Source: Phycicoccus flavus (GTDB lineage: Bacteria; Actinomycetota; Actinomycetes; Actinomycetales; Dermatophilaceae). From it: a DNA stretch of 64,000 bases. The notes beneath the pieces are model-generated. The model did no database searches and was not told the DNA's origin. It saw only the letters and a program-made list of their open reading frames with translations. Position numbers and translations under genes: made by a program. Shown in pieces: positions 1-7,668 of this stretch. The number at the start of each line of letters is the position of its first letter. Position 1 is the stretch's first letter. The stretch is from assembly GCF_004025965.2 (NCBI RefSeq), contig NZ_SAYU02000002.1:1-64000 (forward strand), read 5' to 3'.

Positions 1-1102
1 GCGGCCGGCCGGCGCCGCGGTAGGGCGTGACGAGGACGGTGTTGGTGTAGAGGGACCAGAACTCCACCCGGTAGGCGCCCGGCTTGTACGGCCCGAGCAG
101 CTGGGTGGCGGTGATGATCGGGACGATCATCCCGTACGGGGTGTAGGCGCCGTTGTCGTGCCAGAACCGCACGTCGAGGGCGAGCAGCCGGCCGTCGTCG
201 TCGAACCCGACGGTGACCTCCTGGAGCTGGCCGCGCTCGTGGGCGCTGGAGACGAAGTGCTCGCGCCGGTCCTCGGTCCACTTGACGTCCCGGCCGAGGC
301 GGCGTGCAGCCCACGGGACGAGCACCTCCTCCGGCCAGGGGTGGACGATCTTCACCCCGAAGCCGCCGCCGACGTCGGGGGTGACGACCTCGACCTTGGC
401 CAGGGGCATCTCCAGCTTCGCGGCGACGGCGGCGCGGACACCGGTGCTCGTCTGGGTGGAGGAGTAGAGCCGGAGCGACTCGTCGTCGGCGTCCCAGCGG
501 GCGTAGACGCCCTTGCCCTCCAGCGGCATCGACGCGCTGCGCTCGAACTCGAGGTCCAGGGTGAGGGTGTTCGGCGCAGCGGCGAGCGCGGCCTCGACGT
601 CGCCCACCTCCTGGAGCAGGCGGGCCGAGACGTTGTCGGGGACGTCGTCGTGGACCAGCCGGTCGGCCGCGCGGGCGGCCTCGAGCCCGACGACGGGGGG
701 CAGCGGCTCGTAGGACACGGTGATGCGGGCGCAGGCGTCCTCGGCGACGTAGCGGTCGCGGGCCAGGACCATGACGACGGCCTCGCCGACGTGGTTGACC
801 TCGTCGCGGGCCAGGCAGTGGCCGGTGCGCGGGTGGGTCATCGCCGGGTGGGGGATGAGGACCGGCAGGGTCTCGCCGACCCGGCCGTCGAGGTCCTCCC
901 ACGTGTAGACGGCCTCGACGCCGTCCAGCTCCCAGGCGTCGGCGATGTCGACGTCGAGCACCCGCGCGTGCGCGTGCGGGCTGCGCACGAACGCCGCGTG
1001 CAGGGCGCCGCGGCCGAGGTCGTCGACGTAGCGGCCGTTCCCGGTGAGGAGCCGCGGGTCCTCGCGGCGGCGGATCTTCTCGCCGACCTGGCGGGTGCTC
1101 AT
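1..1102 (-). CDS. Molybdenum hydroxylase large subunit (xanthine dehydrogenase / form II CoxL family), partial
   Basis: Molybdopterin-binding catalytic subunit of a three-part hydroxylase that oxidises a heterocycle or aldehyde with water as oxygen donor. About 367 N-terminal residues are present, starting MSTRQVGEKIRRREDPRLLTG, and the frame runs off the left edge, so the C-terminal half and the catalytic glutamate are missing. The visible end carries TPYRGAGRP. YRGAGR is the form II signature; true CO dehydrogenases (form I) carry AYXCSFR instead, so CO oxidation is unlikely. The ATG overlaps the stop of the 2Fe-2S subunit gene (ATGA). Next to an NCS2 permease and PucR the likely substrate is a purine or pyrimidine (xanthine, hypoxanthine or uracil); which one cannot be read from the sequence. 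Confidence 0.9.
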   Translation of the reverse strand, partial: MSTRQVGEKIRRREDPRLLTGNGRYVDDLGRGALHAAFVRSPHAHARVLDVDIADAWELDGVEAVYTWEDLDGRVGETLPVLIPHPAMTHPRTGHCLARDEVNHVGEAVVMVLARDRYVAEDACARITVSYEPLPPVVGLEAARAADRLVHDDVPDNVSARLLQEVGDVEAALAAAPNTLTLDLEFERSASMPLEGKGVYARWDADDESLRLYSSTQTSTGVRAAVAAKLEMPLAKVEVVTPDVGGGFGVKIVHPWPEEVLVPWAARRLGRDVKWTEDRREHFVSSAHERGQLQEVTVGFDDDGRLLALDVRFWHDNGAYTPYGMIVPIITATQLLGPYKPGAYRVEFWSLYTNTVLVTPYRGAGRP

Positions 1103-1605
1103 GCGCCCGCCTCCGCACGGCGCAGCTCCGCGGCCCGCAGCACCGCCTTGACGATGTTCTGGTAGCCGGTGCAGCGGCAGAGGTTGCCCGAGATCGCCTC
1201 CCGGGCCTCGTCGGCGCTGGGGTCGGGGTGGTCCTGGAGGTAGGCGGTGACGGTGGTGACGAAGCCCGGGGTGCAGAAGCCGCACTGGAGGGCGTGGCAC
1301 TCGGCGAACGCCCGCTGCACGGGGCTCATGGCGGCGGGGTCGTCGCCGACGCCCTCGACGGTCGTCACCGCGTGCGCCTGCGCCGTGACGGCGAACATGA
1401 GGCAGGCGCGCGCCGGCTCGCCGTCGACGAGGACGGTGCAGGCGCCGCAGACCCCGTGCTCGCAGCCGACGTGGGTGCCGGTGAGGCCGAGGTCGTGGCG
1501 CAGGAAGTCCGAGAGCAGCCGGCGGGCGGGAGCGCTCGCGGTGCGGGGGACGCCGTTGACCGTGACGGTGATCTCCAGCGGCTCGTCGGCGGCGGGGGCG
1601 CTCAT
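1099..1605 (-). CDS. Molybdenum hydroxylase 2Fe-2S small subunit (CoxS/XdhC-like)
   Basis: 168-residue electron-transfer subunit. The plant-type ferredoxin domain holds the first cluster (Cys48, Cys53, Cys56 in CEHGVCGAC, plus Cys68). The C-terminal helical domain holds the second (Cys108 and Cys111 in CGFCTPGF, Cys143 and Cys145 in CRCTGY). All eight ligands expected of the family are present and the length is normal. It passes electrons from the molybdenum centre of the large subunit to the FAD subunit. It overlaps both neighbours by four bases, giving the order FAD subunit, 2Fe-2S subunit, Mo subunit, typical of CoxMSL-type operons. Confidence 0.95.
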   Translation of the reverse strand: MSAPAADEPLEITVTVNGVPRTASAPARRLLSDFLRHDLGLTGTHVGCEHGVCGACTVLVDGEPARACLMFAVTAQAHAVTTVEGVGDDPAAMSPVQRAFAECHALQCGFCTPGFVTTVTAYLQDHPDPSADEAREAISGNLCRCTGYQNIVKAVLRAAELRRAEAGA

Positions 1606-2477
1606 GCGGCTCCTCGGGTGGTCTCGACCAGCGTCGCCCCGAGGGCGCGGCGGGTCAGCTCGGCGGCGAGCATCCGGCGGTAGTCGGCGCTCGCGTGGAT
1701 GTCGGACTCGGGGTCGACGTGGGCGGCCACGGCGTCGGCGACCCCGCCGGGCACGGGGTCGCCGGGGCGCAGGCCGCCGAGCACGCCGCCGAGGTCGAGC
1801 AGGTCCGGCACCGGGGTCACCCCGACGAAGGAGGCGCGGGCGGTGGCGACCGCCCCGTCGTCGCCGACCTGCACGGCGACGGCGACCCCGGCCAGGGCGT
1901 AGTCGCCGGACCGGCGCGAGGACTCCAGGAAGGCGGTGCGGGTGCCGGCCGGGAAGCGGCCGAAGCGGACGGCGACGACGATCTCGTCGGGGTCCAGCGT
2001 CGTCTCCAGCGGCCCGGCGAAGAAGTCCCCGGCCGCGATCTCCCGGGCGCCCCCGGGGCCGACGGCCTCGACCACCGCACCGGAGAGCACGGCGACGGCC
2101 GGCATCTCGCCCGCGGGGTCGGCGTGCGCGATGGACCCCACGGTCGTCCCGCGGCTGCGGATCGCCGGGTGGGCGACGTTGCGCAGGGCCTGGCGCAGCA
2201 GGGGCAGGGCGGTCGCGGCGTCGTCGTGCGCCTCGAGGGCGGCGTGCCGGACGAGCGCGCCGACCCGCACGTGGGTGTCGGTCACCTCGATCGTGTCGAG
2301 GCCGGCCACGCCGTCGAGGTCGACGAGGTGGCCGGGCGCCGCGAGGCGCATCGACAGCAGCGGGATGAGGCTCTGCCCGCCGGCGAGCACCTTGCCGTCA
2401 CCGCCGGCCGCGACGAGCGCGGCGACGGCCTCGTCGACGGTCCGGGGTGCGTGGTGGACGAAGGGAGCGGGCTTCAC
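1602..2477 (-). CDS. Molybdenum hydroxylase FAD-binding medium subunit (CoxM-like)
   Basis: 291 residues beginning MKPAPFVHHAPRTVDEAVA at a GTG. The FAD-binding motif AGGQSLIPLLSMRLA sits near residue 33 and TVGSIAHADPAGEMPAV near residue 110, as in the CO dehydrogenase/xanthine dehydrogenase flavoprotein family. The second motif reads TVGS where many members have TVGG. It accepts electrons from the 2Fe-2S subunit and passes them to NAD or another acceptor. It is the first gene of the three-gene hydroxylase operon; a GC-rich hairpin separates it from the permease upstream. AGGA lies 10-13 bases before the GTG. No clear -10 box is visible. Confidence 0.93.
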   Translation of the reverse strand: MKPAPFVHHAPRTVDEAVAALVAAGGDGKVLAGGQSLIPLLSMRLAAPGHLVDLDGVAGLDTIEVTDTHVRVGALVRHAALEAHDDAATALPLLRQALRNVAHPAIRSRGTTVGSIAHADPAGEMPAVAVLSGAVVEAVGPGGAREIAAGDFFAGPLETTLDPDEIVVAVRFGRFPAGTRTAFLESSRRSGDYALAGVAVAVQVGDDGAVATARASFVGVTPVPDLLDLGGVLGGLRPGDPVPGGVADAVAAHVDPESDIHASADYRRMLAAELTRRALGATLVETTRGAA

Positions 2478-2538
2478 CTGCTCGATCCTGCCTCTCGGAG
2501 GGTGCTTCGGGAAGGGACGGCGCGCCGGAAAGGCGACG

Positions 2539-2565
2539 CCCCGCCCGGCAGGGGGTCGGGCGGGG
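2539..2565 (-). terminator. GC hairpin between permease and hydroxylase operon
   Basis: CCCCGCCCG (2539-2547) and CGGGCGGGG (2557-2565) form a 9-bp stem with a 9-base loop just past the permease stop codon. There is no U-tract, as usual in high-GC Actinobacteria. It probably attenuates read-through from the permease into the hydroxylase operon. Confidence 0.55.
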
Positions 2566-2577
2566 CGGGCGCGCTGC

Positions 2578-4107
2578 TCAGGCCCGGCGGTCGGGCCGCC
2601 GGTCGTGCCCGGGGTCGCGGTCGCCGGGCGCGGGGTCGTGGCCGTCGCGGCCGGCCCGGCCGGCCCGGCCGAGGTCGTCGACCCCCCGCCCGTCGCCGTA
2701 CACGTGGTCGCCGACGGAGATGGCGGCGCCCTCGGCGGCCGCGCGCATCTCGGACGGGGCGAGGACGCGGGCCAGGTGCCAGCCGGCGACGACGACGATG
2801 GTGCCGAGGGCGATGCCGCTCAGCGAGAAGTCCTGGGTGATGCTCAGCGAGACGTCGCCGATGCCGATGATGATCCCGGCCGCGACCGGCACGAGGTTGA
2901 CGGGGTTGCCGAAGTCGACCCCGTTCTCCTTCCAGATCTTCGCGCCGAGCAGGCCGATCATCCCGTAGAGGACGACGGTGATGCCGCCGAGCACGCCGCC
3001 GGGCACCGAGGCGACGAGGGCGCCGAACTTGGGGGAGAAGCCGAAGAGGACGGCGACGACCGCGGCGACGTAGTAGGCCGCCGTTGAGTAGACGCGGGTG
3101 GCCGCCATGACGCCGATGTTCTCGGCGTAGGTCGTCGTCGGGGAGCCGCCGACGGAGCTGGCGAGCACGGTGCCGACGCCGTCGGCCGCGATGGCCCGGC
3201 CCATGACCGGGTCGAGGTCGGTGCGGGTCATCTCGGCGACGGCCTTGACGTGGCCGGTGTTCTCGGCGATGAGCGCGATGACCGCCGGCAGGACCAGGAG
3301 GATCGCGGCGCCCGAGAAGGTCGGCAGGTGCCAGCCGGCGACCTCGGTGCCGTCGGCGCCCACCATCGTCTGCTGCGGGAAGCCGAACCACGACGCCTCG
3401 CCGATGCCGGCGGTGCTCCAGCGGTCGTGGGTCGTGGCCTCGGTGGCGCCGCCGAGGACGGAGGTGATGGGCCCGATGACCACGTCGAGCAGCCAGGACA
3501 GGAGCGTCCCGAAGACCAGCGCGAGGAAGATGGCGATGCGGCCGACGAAGCCGCGGAAGCCGACGGCGACGACGATGGTGAAGAGCATCGTCAGCAGGGC
3601 GACCCACTGGTCCTGCGGCCAGTAGATGCCGGCGACGACCGGGGCGAGGTTGAACCCGATGAGCATGACGACCGCGCCGGTGACGACCGGCGGCAGCACC
3701 ACGTGCAGGACGCGCGAGCCCAGGAAATGGATGGCGACCCCGACGACGGCGAGGACGATCCCGGCGACGAGGATGGCGCCGGTGACCTCCGCCGAGTCCC
3801 CGCCCTGGGCGCGGATGGCCGCGACCCCGCCGACGAAGGCGGCCGAGGTGCCGAGGTAGCTCGGGACCTTGCCCTCGACGATGAGGAGGAAGGCGATCGT
3901 CGCGACGCCGCTCATGAGGATCGCGAGCTGCGGGTTCAGCCCCATGATGAGCGGGAAGACGAAGGTCGCCCCGAACATGGCGACGACGTGCTGCGCGCCG
4001 AGGCCGACGGTGCGTCCCCAGGAGAGGCGCTCGTCGGGGGCGACGACCTCACCGGGCGCGAGCGACGAGCCGTCGCCCTTGAGCTTCCAACCGAGTCCGA
4101 GGGACAT
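2578..4107 (-). CDS. NCS2-family nucleobase permease (uracil/xanthine type)
   Basis: Proton-coupled inner-membrane importer of purines or pyrimidines, 509 residues from MSLGLGWKLKGDG. The N-terminal region carries the family block GLGAQHVVAMFGATFVFPL and then about 12-14 hydrophobic segments. A second conserved block, VGTVLASSVGGSPTTTYAEN, matches the NCS2 signature region. I chose ATG 4107 because AGGAAGG lies 9 bases upstream; a GTG at 4155 adds 16 polar residues and has a poorly spaced site. The C-terminal tail (about 45 residues, Asp/Arg/Gly rich) is unusually charged. Uracil and xanthine transporters are not separable by eye. Its position between the Mo hydroxylase and PucR suggests it imports the hydroxylase substrate. 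Confidence 0.9.
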   Translation of the reverse strand: MSLGLGWKLKGDGSSLAPGEVVAPDERLSWGRTVGLGAQHVVAMFGATFVFPLIMGLNPQLAILMSGVATIAFLLIVEGKVPSYLGTSAAFVGGVAAIRAQGGDSAEVTGAILVAGIVLAVVGVAIHFLGSRVLHVVLPPVVTGAVVMLIGFNLAPVVAGIYWPQDQWVALLTMLFTIVVAVGFRGFVGRIAIFLALVFGTLLSWLLDVVIGPITSVLGGATEATTHDRWSTAGIGEASWFGFPQQTMVGADGTEVAGWHLPTFSGAAILLVLPAVIALIAENTGHVKAVAEMTRTDLDPVMGRAIAADGVGTVLASSVGGSPTTTYAENIGVMAATRVYSTAAYYVAAVVAVLFGFSPKFGALVASVPGGVLGGITVVLYGMIGLLGAKIWKENGVDFGNPVNLVPVAAGIIIGIGDVSLSITQDFSLSGIALGTIVVVAGWHLARVLAPSEMRAAAEGAAISVGDHVYGDGRGVDDLGRAGRAGRDGHDPAPGDRDPGHDRRPDRRA

Positions 4108-4406
4108 GCGCGGTGACCTTCCTGCGGGGGTCCGCGCCGGGGCTGCGCGGGTCACGGGCTCCGTGATACCGGGAACCTAGTGACGCCCGCCCCGCGACAC
4201 CCTCGGCAATGCTGCACAACCGGATGCTCGATCCGTTGGCAAGGTGGCGACGGTGCGCGCCGGGGGTCACGGGCGGGCGTCCGCCGCGTGACGATCGTGT
4301 TGCGCGGCCCGGGGGCGGCGCCCGTGCGCCCGGGCCGGCGGACGTCCGGGCCGGGACCTCGCCGCGCTCCGTCCTCGCGCCGGACGACTCCGGCGATGAT
4401 GGGCGG
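4108..4406. promoter_or_regulatory. Intergenic region with permease promoter and a TTGGCAA site
   Basis: About 300 bases without a convincing gene. On the minus strand a -10-like TAGGTT (4179 to 4174) gives a leader of about 60 bases for the permease. GTTGGCAAGG at 4235-4244 resembles GTTGGCAAC at 6744-6752 near pucR/allH and could be a shared regulator site. On the plus strand GATGAT at 4395-4400 lies 6 bases before the GTG at 4407. Confidence 0.4.
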
Positions 4407-4982
4407 GTGCACCACGTCGAGCTGCTCCTGGACGATGCCTCGGACGCCGCCGTCCGCGCCGAGTGGGAGGCGCTGGAGGCGGCCGACCTGCCGAACCAGT
4501 CGCGGCACCGCAGCGCGTCGAACCGCCCGCACGTCACGGTGACGATGACGGAGGGCTGGCCGGAGGAGGCGCGCCGGGCGGACGCCCTGGCCCCGCTGGC
4601 GGCGCTGCCGCTGGCCGCGCACCTCGGCGCGCCGCTGGTCTTCGGCCGCGGCCCGTTCGTCCTGGCCCGGCTCGTCGTTGCGTCCTCGGACCTGCTGGCG
4701 CTGCACGGCGGCCTCGTCGAGCGGCTCGGACCCCTGGCCAGCGACCTCCTCGTGCCCGGGCGTTGGACGCCGCACATGACGCTCGCCCGGCGCCTCACCG
4801 CCGAGCAGGCGGCCCGCGCGCTCGAGGTCCTCGGCCGGGCCGAGCAGCCGGAGGGCGTCGGGGACCGGGCCGTGGTCCTGGAGGCGGCACGGCACTGGGA
4901 CTCGCAGGCCAGGCTCGACGAGCCGCTGACCGGCAGGCGGACGGCGCCGGGCGAGGGCGCCGCAGGCCGTAGCGTCGGGTGA
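4407..4982 (+). CDS. 2H phosphoesterase / 2'-5' RNA ligase-like protein
   Basis: 191 residues from GTG 4407. Two HxT/S-type motifs, RPHVTVTM and TPHMTLAR, about 80 residues apart, are the paired catalytic histidine motifs of the 2H phosphoesterase superfamily (LigT, cyclic phosphodiesterases). The family hydrolyses or forms 2',5' or 2',3'-cyclic phosphate bonds in RNA or nucleotides; the substrate here is unknown. I placed the start at GTG 4407 because it gives the normal family length and sits 6 bases after GATGAT; a longer frame to 4209 adds 66 residues of random composition. The stop overlaps the next gene. Confidence 0.8.
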   Translation: MHHVELLLDDASDAAVRAEWEALEAADLPNQSRHRSASNRPHVTVTMTEGWPEEARRADALAPLAALPLAAHLGAPLVFGRGPFVLARLVVASSDLLALHGGLVERLGPLASDLLVPGRWTPHMTLARRLTAEQAARALEVLGRAEQPEGVGDRAVVLEAARHWDSQARLDEPLTGRRTAPGEGAAGRSVG

Positions 4983-5368
4983 TGACGCCGCACCGCTTCG
5001 AGTTCGCCTTCGACACCCGCTACCGGCTCGCGGCGCTCCCGCTGGGCATCACCCCGGGGACCGCCTGGGTGGAGGTGGGGGACGGGCGGCTGCGCTGCCG
5101 GTTCGGGCTGTGGCGGCTCGACACCCCCCTCGACAACGTCACCGGGACCACGACGACCGGCGGCTACGCCTTCCTCAAGACGGTCGGCCCGCCGCACCTG
5201 TCCTTCACCGACCACGGCGTGACGTTCGCGACCAACGGTGACCGCGGTGTCTGCGTCTCCTTCGCCACCACGGTGCCCGCCATCGACCCCACCGGTCGGA
5301 TCCGCCACCCCGGCGCCACCTTCACGGTCGCCGACGTCGACGGCTTCGCCTCCGCCATCGGCGGCTGA
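4982..5368 (+). CDS. Conserved hypothetical protein, 128 residues
   Basis: Small soluble protein starting MTPHRFEFAFDTRYR, with no signal peptide or membrane segment. It is rich in beta-type residues and ends with a Gly-rich TVADVDGFASAIGG. I do not recognise a named family, though the sequence looks like a compact conserved actinobacterial domain rather than random translation. TAGCGT at 4970-4975 followed by 6 bases and ATG 4982 is the window's leaderless promoter layout, so it may be transcribed on its own even though it overlaps the preceding stop. A GTG three bases earlier (4979) is the alternative start. Confidence 0.65.
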   Translation: MTPHRFEFAFDTRYRLAALPLGITPGTAWVEVGDGRLRCRFGLWRLDTPLDNVTGTTTTGGYAFLKTVGPPHLSFTDHGVTFATNGDRGVCVSFATTVPAIDPTGRIRHPGATFTVADVDGFASAIGG

Positions 5369-5414
5369 CGCCCTGTCGCGTCCGCCGTCGGGCCGCGCCT
5401 CGGATGCGGCGCCC

Positions 5415-6761
5415 TCAGATCCCGCGCATCCGGTGGACCCGCAGGGCGAGGGCCAGGGTGAGGCGCAGCTGCGGGTCGGTCGTGAAGGGGCCGAGCATCC
5501 GCTCGAGCTTGGCGATCCGGTAGCGCAGGGTGTTGTAGTGGAAGAAGAGCCGGCGCGCGGTCTCGGCGACGTTGAGGTTGGTGTCGATGAGCACCGACAG
5601 GGTGTGGCGCAGGTCGGCGTTCTCCGGAGCGTCGTCGGTGGCGAGGTCGCCGAGGCTCTCGGTGACGAAGCGCCGCAGGTCCGCGGACTCCGGCACGAGG
5701 GCGAGCAGCCGGTAGATCCCGAGCCGGTCGAAGTGCGCGAGCCCCGACCCGCCGTCGACCTGACGCCCGACGTGGACGGCGGTCAGCGCCTCGTCGTAGG
5801 CCCGCGGCAGGTCCGCGGGTGAGGTGACGAGCCGGGAGACCCCGGCGGTGAAGGTCCGCCGGCCGCCCCCGCCGTCGCCCCGGACCACGCGCACGAGCTG
5901 GTCGACCGGGCGCAGCACGGCGTCGGCGTCGGCGTCCTCGGCCACCGGCAGCAGGACGACGACCTCCTGGCTGAACCCGGCGACGGCGACGCTGGTGTCC
6001 CGGGCCCGCACCGCCTGGGTCCAGGCCCGCACGAAGCGCTCCTGGAGGCTGCGGACCTCCTCGGCCGTCCGGGTGGTCTCGGCGTCGTTCTCGTCGGTCT
6101 CGGCGACGACGACGACGAGCGGCCGGTCGATGTCCCAGCCCAGCGACGCCGCGTGCGAGGCGGCGTCCACCGGGTCCCCCGCCCGTCCGGCCAGGGCGTC
6201 GCGGAGGAACTCGGCCCGGTACTTGCCCTCGACCGCGGCGACGGCCTGCTCCTTGGTGACGGCCAGCGCGGCGACGGTGGCGGCGCGCTCGAGCATGTGC
6301 ACGTCGGCGGCCTCGAACGGCGGCCCGGGCGAGAACGCGCCGAGCACCCCGATCTCGGAGGCGCCGGCGACGACCCGGACGAAGGCCCGCGACGGGTCCG
6401 CCCGCCCTCCGGTGTCCCGGCGCCCGACCGGCTCGTCCTCGACGAGCAGCCGGCCGGTGCGGTCGAAGCAGTCCAGCTCCAGCGGCGAACGGTCCTCGGG
6501 CAGCGCGCCGGCGCTCGCGAGCACCCGCCCGTCCGTCGTGGCGACGACCGCCGCGCCCCGGAAGAACCCGGCGACGGCGGCCGCGACCTCCGCGAGCCCG
6601 CCGCCGTCGAGGACGACCCGGACGAGGACCCGGTGCACCTCGTCCTCGCGCTCGAGCAGGGCCCGCTGCTGGTCGACGAGCGCCCGGAGACGTGCGACGT
6701 CGTCGGTGTCGGCTGGCAAGGTCTGGGAGTCACCGGGTCCATCGTTGGCAACTCTCACCAT
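5415..6761 (-). CDS. PucR-family transcriptional regulator
   Basis: 448 residues. The N-terminal half resembles a GAF-like sensory region, the middle carries the GGDEF-related CdaR domain, and the C-terminal 60 residues form the PucR helix-turn-helix (NVAETARRLFFHYNTLRYRI, then KLERMLG). PucR/CdaR proteins control purine, allantoin, glycerate or amino-acid catabolism genes, usually as activators responding to a pathway intermediate. The start is firm: TACAGT (6773 to 6768), 6 bases, ATG 6761. It is divergent from the DUF2877-FdrA-DUF1116 operon with only 34 bases between start codons, so the two promoters overlap and this protein is the obvious candidate regulator. Confidence 0.9.
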   Translation of the reverse strand: MVRVANDGPGDSQTLPADTDDVARLRALVDQQRALLEREDEVHRVLVRVVLDGGGLAEVAAAVAGFFRGAAVVATTDGRVLASAGALPEDRSPLELDCFDRTGRLLVEDEPVGRRDTGGRADPSRAFVRVVAGASEIGVLGAFSPGPPFEAADVHMLERAATVAALAVTKEQAVAAVEGKYRAEFLRDALAGRAGDPVDAASHAASLGWDIDRPLVVVVAETDENDAETTRTAEEVRSLQERFVRAWTQAVRARDTSVAVAGFSQEVVVLLPVAEDADADAVLRPVDQLVRVVRGDGGGGRRTFTAGVSRLVTSPADLPRAYDEALTAVHVGRQVDGGSGLAHFDRLGIYRLLALVPESADLRRFVTESLGDLATDDAPENADLRHTLSVLIDTNLNVAETARRLFFHYNTLRYRIAKLERMLGPFTTDPQLRLTLALALRVHRMRGI

Positions 6762-6795
6762 CCGGCCACTGTAGCCGCGTCACTAGCGTCGCTTC
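6762..6795. promoter_or_regulatory. Overlapping divergent leaderless promoters for pucR and the allH operon
   Basis: Minus strand: TACAGT at 6773-6768, spacer GGCCGG, ATG 6761. Plus strand: TAGCGT at 6784-6789, spacer CGCTTC, ATG 6796. Each promoter's -35 region would fall on the other gene's start codon, so simultaneous initiation is unlikely. GTTGGCAAC (6744-6752, inside pucR codons 4-6) and GCTGGCAAGG (6712-6721) lie about 48 and 80 bases before the allH start and could be activator sites. Confidence 0.6.
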
Positions 6796-7668
6796 ATGCC
6801 TTCGCCCACCGCGTCCGCACGACCGGTGGCCCTCCCGGGCGCTCTCTCCCCCCTCACCGCCGACCTCGTCCGCGGTCCCCGGCGTCCGGCCGTCGTCCTC
6901 GCCGCCCCGCGGGTCGGGGTGTACCTCGGCGTCGGCGACCGCGTCCTGCCCGTCCTCGCGGCCGACGCCCTCGCCCTCCCGGGGGCGGTCCGGCTCGGCG
7001 TGACGTCCGCGCACCTCGACCTGCGCGCGGGGTGCGGCGACGTCGTCGTCGTCGGGGCGGGCTGCGTCCGGCTGCCCGGGCCCACCGTCCGGGGCGTGCG
7101 CACGTGGCGCCCGGCCCGCGTCCGGCGCGGCACCCCGCCCTCGGAGGCCGCGGCCCGCGCCGTCCTCGACCTCCTCGCCGGCGCCCTCGGCGACGCCCCC
7201 GGGTGGCTGGCCGCCGGGATCGCCCGGGCCCTGCGCGGCGCGCCGGAGGCCGTCGCGACCCTCCTCGGCCGCGGACCCGGCCTCACCCCGAGCGGCGACG
7301 ACGCGGTGGCCGGGGCGCTCCTGGTCCGCCGGGCCCTCGGCCACGACCCGCGACCGGGCCGCGCCGACGGACCCCGGCGCGACCCGCGCGACCGTCCCGA
7401 CGCCGCCGACCCGCTGGCCGCCGCCGTCCGTTCCCGGCTCACGACGACGACCGCCGTCTCCGCCGCCCTCCTCGACGCCGCCGCCGGGGGGTGGGCGACC
7501 CACGAGGCCGTCGACCTCGCCGAGGCCGCGGCCCGGGGCGACGTGGCCGGCGTGACCTCCGCCCTGCCCGCGGTCCTCGCCGTCGGGCACACCTCCGGCC
7601 GCGACCTCGTCGCCGGGGTCGCCGCCGCCCTCGACACCCTCGTCCTCCACGGAAGGACCGCCGCATGA
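6796..7668 (+). CDS. allH: DUF2877 protein, AllH-like (oxamate carbamoyltransferase subunit)
   Basis: 290 residues. The family blocks GRGPGLTPSGDDAVAGALL (near residue 155) and GHTSGRDLVAGVAAAL near the C-terminus identify DUF2877. In E. coli the DUF2877 protein AllH (YlbF), FdrA (AllF) and the DUF1116 protein AllG (YlbE) together act as oxamate carbamoyltransferase in anaerobic allantoin use. Here the three genes sit in the order allH, allF, allG with ATGA overlaps, which strongly suggests one complex. The promoter is TAGCGT-N6-ATG. A His-poor, Asp/Arg/Pro-rich insertion near residues 190-205 is unusual. The reaction is inferred from context. Confidence 0.85.
   Translation: MPSPTASARPVALPGALSPLTADLVRGPRRPAVVLAAPRVGVYLGVGDRVLPVLAADALALPGAVRLGVTSAHLDLRAGCGDVVVVGAGCVRLPGPTVRGVRTWRPARVRRGTPPSEAAARAVLDLLAGALGDAPGWLAAGIARALRGAPEAVATLLGRGPGLTPSGDDAVAGALLVRRALGHDPRPGRADGPRRDPRDRPDAADPLAAAVRSRLTTTTAVSAALLDAAAGGWATHEAVDLAEAAARGDVAGVTSALPAVLAVGHTSGRDLVAGVAAALDTLVLHGRTAA

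Noticed and set aside
1-2477. Aerobic CO dehydrogenase
   Set aside because: The visible active-site loop is YRGAGR (form II), not AYXCSFR (form I), and the neighbours point to nucleobase use.
4107-4155. Longer NCS2 permease starting at GTG 4155
   Set aside because: It adds a polar extension and its GGAG is only three bases from the GTG; ATG 4107 has AGGAAGG at workable spacing.
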